Below are positions 59,021-64,000 of a stretch of 64,000 nt of DNA, one piece after another. The position numbers were made by a program, and so were the translations under genes. This stretch comes from an uncultured Clostridia bacterium (GTDB lineage Bacteria; Bacillota; Clostridia; Christensenellales; UBA1242). The notes beneath the pieces were generated by a model. The model made no database searches. It was not told where the DNA came from and saw nothing but the letters and a program-made list of their open reading frames with translations. The stretch covers positions 434,001 through 498,000 of the forward strand of contig CAKVHT010000001.1 of NCBI GenBank assembly GCA_934754375.1, given 5' to 3'. The first letter of the stretch is position 1. The number at the start of each line of letters is the position of its first letter.

Positions 59021-61411
59021 TTATTTCACTGATTTTAAACTGTTCAATCGGTTGTAAAAACTGCTTGCATTTAGCGGATTTTTTTTGTTTATTATTGCCT
59101 CAATTTGAGTGTTGTTTTCATTAGTAACAACCAAGCCCAACTCTTTGAACACTTCTAAACAGACATAGAATTGCAAATAGTTATAATCAGCCTTTTGTTT
59201 TGTTTTATTTAAAATATTTTTAAACAAATTATAGCAATAATAGCCTGTTATTTTGTTTTCTGAAGCAAACTGCAACAATCTAAAATATCTGCCAAATGTC
59301 TCCCTTTGAAGGCTTATATTTTTAAGTATTGAAATGTTTGTCTCTGGCATATGTGGTAAATATACAGTTGACTTTGTATGGTGTTGTAATTCGCTTAGAT
59401 ACCCCATATTTAGCAGAGGGTCAAGGAAAATGATACGGCTAAAAGTGTTAAAATTGTCAAAGTTTGTTGGTGCTAAAAGGATTGTGTTTAGCCCTGTTGC
59501 ATCACCAATCTCAAACACTCTATTGCGGAAAATATTATTGCTGTCGTAAATTGATTTAAAGTTAATATAAGTGTTATAATCATTTGCAACAATTAAGGTG
59601 CCATAAACATTTTTATCCATGTCAAGAAGCATACGAATTAATTGGTCTCGATTGTAATTGTTAAACTTATAACCATCTTGAATTGGACACATTATTTGCT
59701 TAACATATTCTGCCAACACAATATCATTATCTTGTGGACGATACACTCCTTCATAATCAATAGATTTAACGATGCCTGAAATTGTTTTACTGTTTCTAAA
59801 AGTGTCTAGGCTCAAATCTGCCAAAATGCTACATTCTGTGTTGCCAGAAAGAACAAAATAATTGTTGCTAGCATTAAAGGCAAGCAAATTGAAATTTGGA
59901 TAATTTAAAACTAAATGTTGTGGGTGCTTTGGCAAACTACTGATAGTTGCATTTTTAAGGCGGAAACTGAATATTGGACGAGCATTCATGTGTCCACAAG
60001 GCTCTAACCTATCAATATCTTCAACCAATTTTAAAGTCACCTCGCTTGAATCCAAGGCAAAATCATAAGATTTTGTTGGCAAGAAGTCTGCTTTGTTCAG
60101 ATTATCTTCAACATATTTGTTTGTCAGCCTTGTAAATTCATCAAAATTATCCACCTTAAGTGTTAAACCTGCAGCCATTGGGTGGCCACCAAATTTTGTT
60201 AATATTCGACTCATACTGCTTAACAATGTGTGAACATTAACACCATTCACACTCCTGCATGAGCCTGTTAATTCATCTTTTACTTGGCTAAATAAGAATG
60301 TTGGTCGGTGATACTCTTCAGCAATCCTTGCAGAAACAATGCCTAAAATACCACTATCCCACTCTGACGATGACATAACTATTGCACTTATCTTAAAGAT
60401 ATCCTTGTCATGCAATTCTGATTTAACATCGGTATAAACTCTATCGCACAGTTGTTGACGACGATTATTAAATTCAAGGATTTTGTTGATGATTGGTTTA
60501 ACTTTATTGGGATTTTCTTCCATATAGAGTTCAAGGCTTGTTTCAGCACTGCCCATACGTCCGCTTGCGTTGATTTTTGGTGCGATTTTAAATGCAATAT
60601 CACTGGCTTTGCAATTTGATTTATTCACACCGCACTCTTGCATAAGACGTAAAATACCAACTGGCAATTTGTCAACATCTTTTAATCCTAACGAAACAAT
60701 CGCCCTATTTTCATCAAGCAATTCTACTATATCAGCAATGGTGGCAATGGCACAAATTGGCAAATATTTGGTGGCAACAGTGATGCCTGCAAGTGCTTGC
60801 ACAAGTTTTAATGCAACACCAGCCCCACATAAGCAATGAAAAGGATAAGTGTTGCTGACTTTTGGATTGATTATTAAGCAATTTGGCAATGTTTCGCCAG
60901 GTTCATGGTGGTCAGTGACAATTATATCAACATTATTATGTTTTAAAAATTCAACTTCTTCAAGTGCAGTTATACCGCAGTCAACAGTGATAACTAAATC
61001 AGGTTTATTTGATTCAAAAATTTTATTAAGTGTTTGAACAGATAATCCATAGCCATCTTCGTATCTATTGGGCATATAATTTGTCACGTTTGCACCAACT
61101 GACTGAAAGTATTGTATCAAAATTGCGCTTGCTGTTATGCCGTCAACATCATAATCGCCAAAAATCAAAATTTTGCTATCTTTTGCAATGTGTTTTTCGA
61201 TTTTTTCAACCACTTCTGCCATATCTTCAAACAAAAATGGGTCATATAAATCTCTAATGCTTGGCGATAAATACTGGCTTAACTTGGCTTGAGTGTCAAT
61301 CCCACGTGCATATAAAAGATGAACAAGGTGTTTATCAAGATTGAAAATCTTGCTCATCTCGTTTACAAATTCAGTATTAACATGTTCATCTATTGTGCAT
61401 ACGTATTTCAT
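59021..61411 (-). CDS. recJ: Single-strand DNA exonuclease RecJ
   Basis: DHH-family 5'-3' exonuclease. Motifs ILIFGDYDVDGITASA, VITVDCGITALEEV, IVTDHHEPGETLP, CGAGVALKL, APKINASGRMG, then the DHHA1 GGHPMAAGLTL and an OB fold. The C-terminal 250 residues form the extra domain seen in Firmicute RecJ proteins. 796 residues. Located downstream of secDF as in Bacillus. Confidence 0.96.
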   Translation of the reverse strand: MKYVCTIDEHVNTEFVNEMSKIFNLDKHLVHLLYARGIDTQAKLSQYLSPSIRDLYDPFLFEDMAEVVEKIEKHIAKDSKILIFGDYDVDGITASAILIQYFQSVGANVTNYMPNRYEDGYGLSVQTLNKIFESNKPDLVITVDCGITALEEVEFLKHNNVDIIVTDHHEPGETLPNCLIINPKVSNTYPFHCLCGAGVALKLVQALAGITVATKYLPICAIATIADIVELLDENRAIVSLGLKDVDKLPVGILRLMQECGVNKSNCKASDIAFKIAPKINASGRMGSAETSLELYMEENPNKVKPIINKILEFNNRRQQLCDRVYTDVKSELHDKDIFKISAIVMSSSEWDSGILGIVSARIAEEYHRPTFLFSQVKDELTGSCRSVNGVNVHTLLSSMSRILTKFGGHPMAAGLTLKVDNFDEFTRLTNKYVEDNLNKADFLPTKSYDFALDSSEVTLKLVEDIDRLEPCGHMNARPIFSFRLKNATISSLPKHPQHLVLNYPNFNLLAFNASNNYFVLSGNTECSILADLSLDTFRNSKTISGIVKSIDYEGVYRPQDNDIVLAEYVKQIMCPIQDGYKFNNYNRDQLIRMLLDMDKNVYGTLIVANDYNTYINFKSIYDSNNIFRNRVFEIGDATGLNTILLAPTNFDNFNTFSRIIFLDPLLNMGYLSELQHHTKSTVYLPHMPETNISILKNISLQRETFGRYFRLLQFASENKITGYYCYNLFKNILNKTKQKADYNYLQFYVCLEVFKELGLVVTNENNTQIEAIINKKNPLNASSFYNRLNSLKSVK

Positions 61412-61430
61412 AATCTAACCATTATTTTAA

Positions 61431-61460
61431 AAAGAAAAAGCCTTTCAAAAGAAAGGCCAA
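61431..61460 (-). terminator. Terminator after secF
   Basis: Minus strand GGCCTTTC, four-base loop, GAAAGGC, TTTTT. Confidence 0.85.
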
Positions 61461-61462
61461 TT

Positions 61463-62419
61463 TTATTGTTCGTTCGCTGTTTGACCTTTGCTTACTTGTT
61501 TAACTTTGCGAACACGTTTTTTGCAATGTGTTATGCAAACACTCCAAACAAAAGGCAAAACATACAAGCATACTGCAAGTTCAACAACTGCAACAAACAT
61601 GATGTTTAATGCAATATATTTAAGTGCACTTGGTGCAATAATCACAAACAACAAGCCAAACGTAAACACTGCAATTGCCAAAGCATTCATTCTAAACCTT
61701 GATTGAAGCATTGCAGTTTTGATTGCTTTTGAATAATCTCCACTTTCAAGCCAAGAAGCCTTGCGCATAGATTCAAACACATTGATGCAACCATACACTA
61801 TGAGCAAATTAAGCACAACCATAATTGCAAATATGCTTAAGCCAACTGTAAGCCTCAACATTGCGCAGATGGAGATAAAGCCAACACTGCCAATAACTGA
61901 ACTGATAATAATTGCCATAGCACTTGCCCCATTGTAACGAATAAAGGCAAATAAGCTTGATAAGGCAACAAGCAACAAAATGGCTACTGTTGCAAAGATA
62001 TAGTCTGTGTTTTTAACAACTGGAGAAACCGCAACATGTGCTGACACGTCTAATGTTGTAACATTTAATTTGTTGGCGATTTTAGATGCAATTTCTGTTT
62101 GTTGTTCATCAGATAAATCTTTCAAATAACGGACAACTAGTTTTGTTTCATCACCTTCGCCGAAAACTGAAATTGTGTCAAAACCTGAGTCATAAGTTTT
62201 TAAAATTTGCTCAACATTTTTGCTTGCTTCATTTACTTTCATTTCACTGCCGATTGTAACAGAAAATTCGTTATAGCCAGCTATTTCAAAATTACCGTGC
62301 AAACCAAATACACTTGCGATAATAATACCGATTGCCAAGAACACAGCCAAGACAATCAACACAATTTTATTTTTGTTGAAATATTCTTTGTTTGATTTTG
62401 TAAAGTCTCTATTAAGCAT
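61463..62419 (-). CDS. secF: Protein translocase subunit SecF
   Basis: RND-like membrane protein with six helices. YFNKNKIVLIVLAVFLAIGII, a periplasmic-side domain, ATVAILLLVALSSLFAFIRY and IFAIMVVLNLLIVYGCINVFESMRK. 318 residues from ATG 62419 after AAAGGAGG; a longer start at 62488 would lie within secD. Overlaps secD by 8 nt. Uses the proton gradient to drive late steps of protein export with SecD. Confidence 0.94.
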   Translation of the reverse strand: MLNRDFTKSNKEYFNKNKIVLIVLAVFLAIGIIIASVFGLHGNFEIAGYNEFSVTIGSEMKVNEASKNVEQILKTYDSGFDTISVFGEGDETKLVVRYLKDLSDEQQTEIASKIANKLNVTTLDVSAHVAVSPVVKNTDYIFATVAILLLVALSSLFAFIRYNGASAMAIIISSVIGSVGFISICAMLRLTVGLSIFAIMVVLNLLIVYGCINVFESMRKASWLESGDYSKAIKTAMLQSRFRMNALAIAVFTFGLLFVIIAPSALKYIALNIMFVAVVELAVCLYVLPFVWSVCITHCKKRVRKVKQVSKGQTANEQ

Positions 62420-63725
62420 TTTTGCCTCCTTTGTGGAAGTTGCATTTTGTTCCGTCCTCGTTGTTGATTGCAAGATACATGGCAACAAACAAACGCATCA
62501 AAACCAAGCTTACAAACACACTTACAAAAGGCAAAACAAATGTTATCCAACCAAAAGATTGAATACCAGCACTAGGCATAAACATGCAAACAAAGCCCAA
62601 CAATGCAAACAATGTATTATTCACAAATATGCGAACTAAACTTTCTTTAAATGCAAGTTTGAATGCGATATATAATTTGGTATCTGCTTGATAATGACGT
62701 TTAGCACTTTCCATGATTGAAAGCAAACTGTCAGCCATAATCAAGTATGCAAGCATCAAACCAATCACCCCTGCAAAATTGAGGTGAACAGTTGGTATTG
62801 ATTGCAACAAGAACAAGCCAATAACAACATAGAACAACATAGCAAACATGCCAACCAAGCCCATATCACGATATTTAACAATCATAAGCACAAGCATTGC
62901 GATTGCAAAAACGGCAAAAATAACTGAAACATACACATTTGCCCCAATACCATAAGTTGCACTCATTTTGCCTGCGTCAACTTTTGTTAAATTTACATCT
63001 AACATACCTGAACGAATTTTGTTTGCATAAGTGTTTGCAATGCTGTGGCTGGTGAATGCTTCACTTTGAATTAAAATCTTGCCATCTTCAATTGCAGAAC
63101 TGCCTAAATCCATTTGTGTGAATTGTTCATCGCCAAAATAAATATAAACTTTGCCACCATTTTTGGTTGCTGTGGCGATTTTTTCTTTAACATCATCATT
63201 AAAATCAATGCGAACATAATATACCATTTCGCCTGTTTCACTGTTATAATAGTCATAAGCCGAAACAGATTTGATGTTTGAAGCATTTACAAATGAAGCC
63301 GAACTATCTTCTGACATTGAAAAACTAATTCTGGCAGGTTCTCCTACCAAACTTGTCAAATTTGAAATGTCGTCATCGTCTGCAACCGCAACTTGAAGAA
63401 CAATTTTATCTTCTCCATATTTTGCAACAGTTGCATCTTTAAAGCCTTCATCTTGAATGATTTTAAGCAAGTCTGCCATTGTTGATTCTTTCAATCTGTC
63501 ATAACTTGAACTTACTTCCCCATCAAGCAATTCTGTGCGATAAATAATCCTATATGTTGAACCAATATCTTCACCCAATTTCAAACTTGAAACAAAGTTT
63601 GAATAAGAAAAATATTTGCCATTAATAGACAATGGATAGGTGAAATTAACAAAGGTTGCAACCAAACATATAACTAAAATTATTGAAAATATAACAAATA
63701 AACTTTTTGAGCGCCTTTTAGTCAT
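62412..63725 (-). CDS. secD: Protein translocase subunit SecD
   Basis: 437 residues: one N-terminal helix, extracytoplasmic P1-like domain (about 60-260, VAVADDDDISNLTSLVGEPARISFSM and SEAFTSHSIANTYANKIRSG), then five helices with the IMADSLLSIMESAKR loop. Aspartate-rich DTT motif typical of longer forms is not obvious. GGAGA ribosome site. First gene of secD-secF with a strong promoter. Confidence 0.93.
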   Translation of the reverse strand: MTKRRSKSLFVIFSIILVICLVATFVNFTYPLSINGKYFSYSNFVSSLKLGEDIGSTYRIIYRTELLDGEVSSSYDRLKESTMADLLKIIQDEGFKDATVAKYGEDKIVLQVAVADDDDISNLTSLVGEPARISFSMSEDSSASFVNASNIKSVSAYDYYNSETGEMVYYVRIDFNDDVKEKIATATKNGGKVYIYFGDEQFTQMDLGSSAIEDGKILIQSEAFTSHSIANTYANKIRSGMLDVNLTKVDAGKMSATYGIGANVYVSVIFAVFAIAMLVLMIVKYRDMGLVGMFAMLFYVVIGLFLLQSIPTVHLNFAGVIGLMLAYLIMADSLLSIMESAKRHYQADTKLYIAFKLAFKESLVRIFVNNTLFALLGFVCMFMPSAGIQSFGWITFVLPFVSVFVSLVLMRLFVAMYLAINNEDGTKCNFHKGGKNA

Positions 63726-63747
63726 CTAATTCTCCTAAATCAGTTAG

Positions 63748-63776
63748 ATTATAAACAAATTTTGTGTTTATGTCAA
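63748..63776 (-). promoter_or_regulatory. Promoter of secDF
   Basis: Minus strand TTGACA, 17 nt, TATAAT. A leader of about 15-20 nt carries a GGAGA ribosome site. Confidence 0.75.
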
Positions 63777-63854
63777 ACGAAACAAACGCAAAAAGCCAAA
63801 CTAGTATAATAATATTTATAAATATTAATATATTCTTTATTTTTGGCAGATTTT

Positions 63855-64000
63855 ATGACTAAATTATTACCCAAAAAGTTTATTTTTAATATCAAAAAGA
63901 CAATTTTTGATTTGTTTTATCATTCAGCTTGTTGTAAATATTGTTTTGAATGTGGCAATCTATTAAACTTACTTATCTTAAGCAGTTTTTTTGCTTGTTA
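63855..64000 (+). CDS. Possible ComFC (phosphoribosyltransferase-like competence protein), 3' cut by window edge
   Basis: 48 codons: KKTIFDLFYHSACCKYCFECGNL contains the CxxCxxCG-type zinc knuckle that opens ComFC/GntX family proteins after an LLDLLFP-like segment. Only the start is visible, so the name is tentative. No clear ribosome site; a TATAAT about 45 nt upstream could be the promoter. Divergent from secD. Confidence 0.45.
   Translation, partial: MTKLLPKKFIFNIKKTIFDLFYHSACCKYCFECGNLLNLLILSSFFAC

Overview
The window looks like one piece of the chromosome of a low-GC, endospore-forming Firmicute, most likely an uncultured Clostridia lineage. Three independent spore loci support this: the end of spoIIIA, spoVAC-D-E, and spoIIAA-spoIIAB-sigF. 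yunB, gerW/ytfJ and a dacF-type carboxypeptidase add to it. The sequence is very AT-rich, genes are tightly packed, and several proteins are shorter than usual (ProRS without its insertion domain, ComEC without its metallo-beta-lactamase domain, a short MurI). Species cannot be named from the sequence alone.

Left block (0-21.6 kb), nearly all on the + strand: spoIIIAF(partial)-AG-AH; an Asp23 family protein; nusB-xseA-xseB-proS; tRNA-Glu; comEC; holA and a YgjP-like metalloprotease; rpsT (-); murI-glmS; a class A PBP (-); then miaB-mutS-mutL-miaA-ynbB, a tRNA-modification and mismatch-repair operon.

Centre (21.65-31 kb): an AT-rich gene-free stretch of about 790 bp carries a perfect 16-6-16 bp inverted repeat among four DnaA-box-like sites. 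It is followed by serS with a T-box leader, then divergently a XerS/XerC-like tyrosine recombinase, lexA with its own SOS box, and a PadR-membrane fusion regulator in front of an ABC-2 exporter. Gene orientation switches here from mostly + to mostly -, as expected at a replication terminus. The inverted repeat has the geometry of a tyrosine-recombinase core site, and a half-copy lies in the recombinase promoter. A single-recombinase Xer/dif system is my leading candidate for something undescribed in this window.

Right block (30.4-63.8 kb), mostly - strand: rnhA, tRNA-Trp, rny, nifS-like/thiI, yunB, the spoVA genes, a large lipoprotein (+), the sigF operon, and a zinc-ribbon membrane protein. 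A small accessory patch with an integrase remnant and three arm-like direct repeats abuts a six-tRNA operon. Then come a stand-alone GGDEF protein, RluA, endonuclease IV, a degenerate cardiolipin-synthase homologue, tRNA-Thr and a SpoU methylase. The scpA-scpB-DUF2953-gerW-dacF-rluB run is followed by a FAD protein, plsC and an S1 protein. recJ and secD-secF follow, and the window ends in a probable comFC start.

A recurring property is that nine gene starts sit 6-9 nt after a good -10 box, with a -35 box 17-18 nt further upstream and no Shine-Dalgarno sequence. These look like leaderless or nearly leaderless transcripts. Genes with ordinary ribosome binding sites are interspersed with them.
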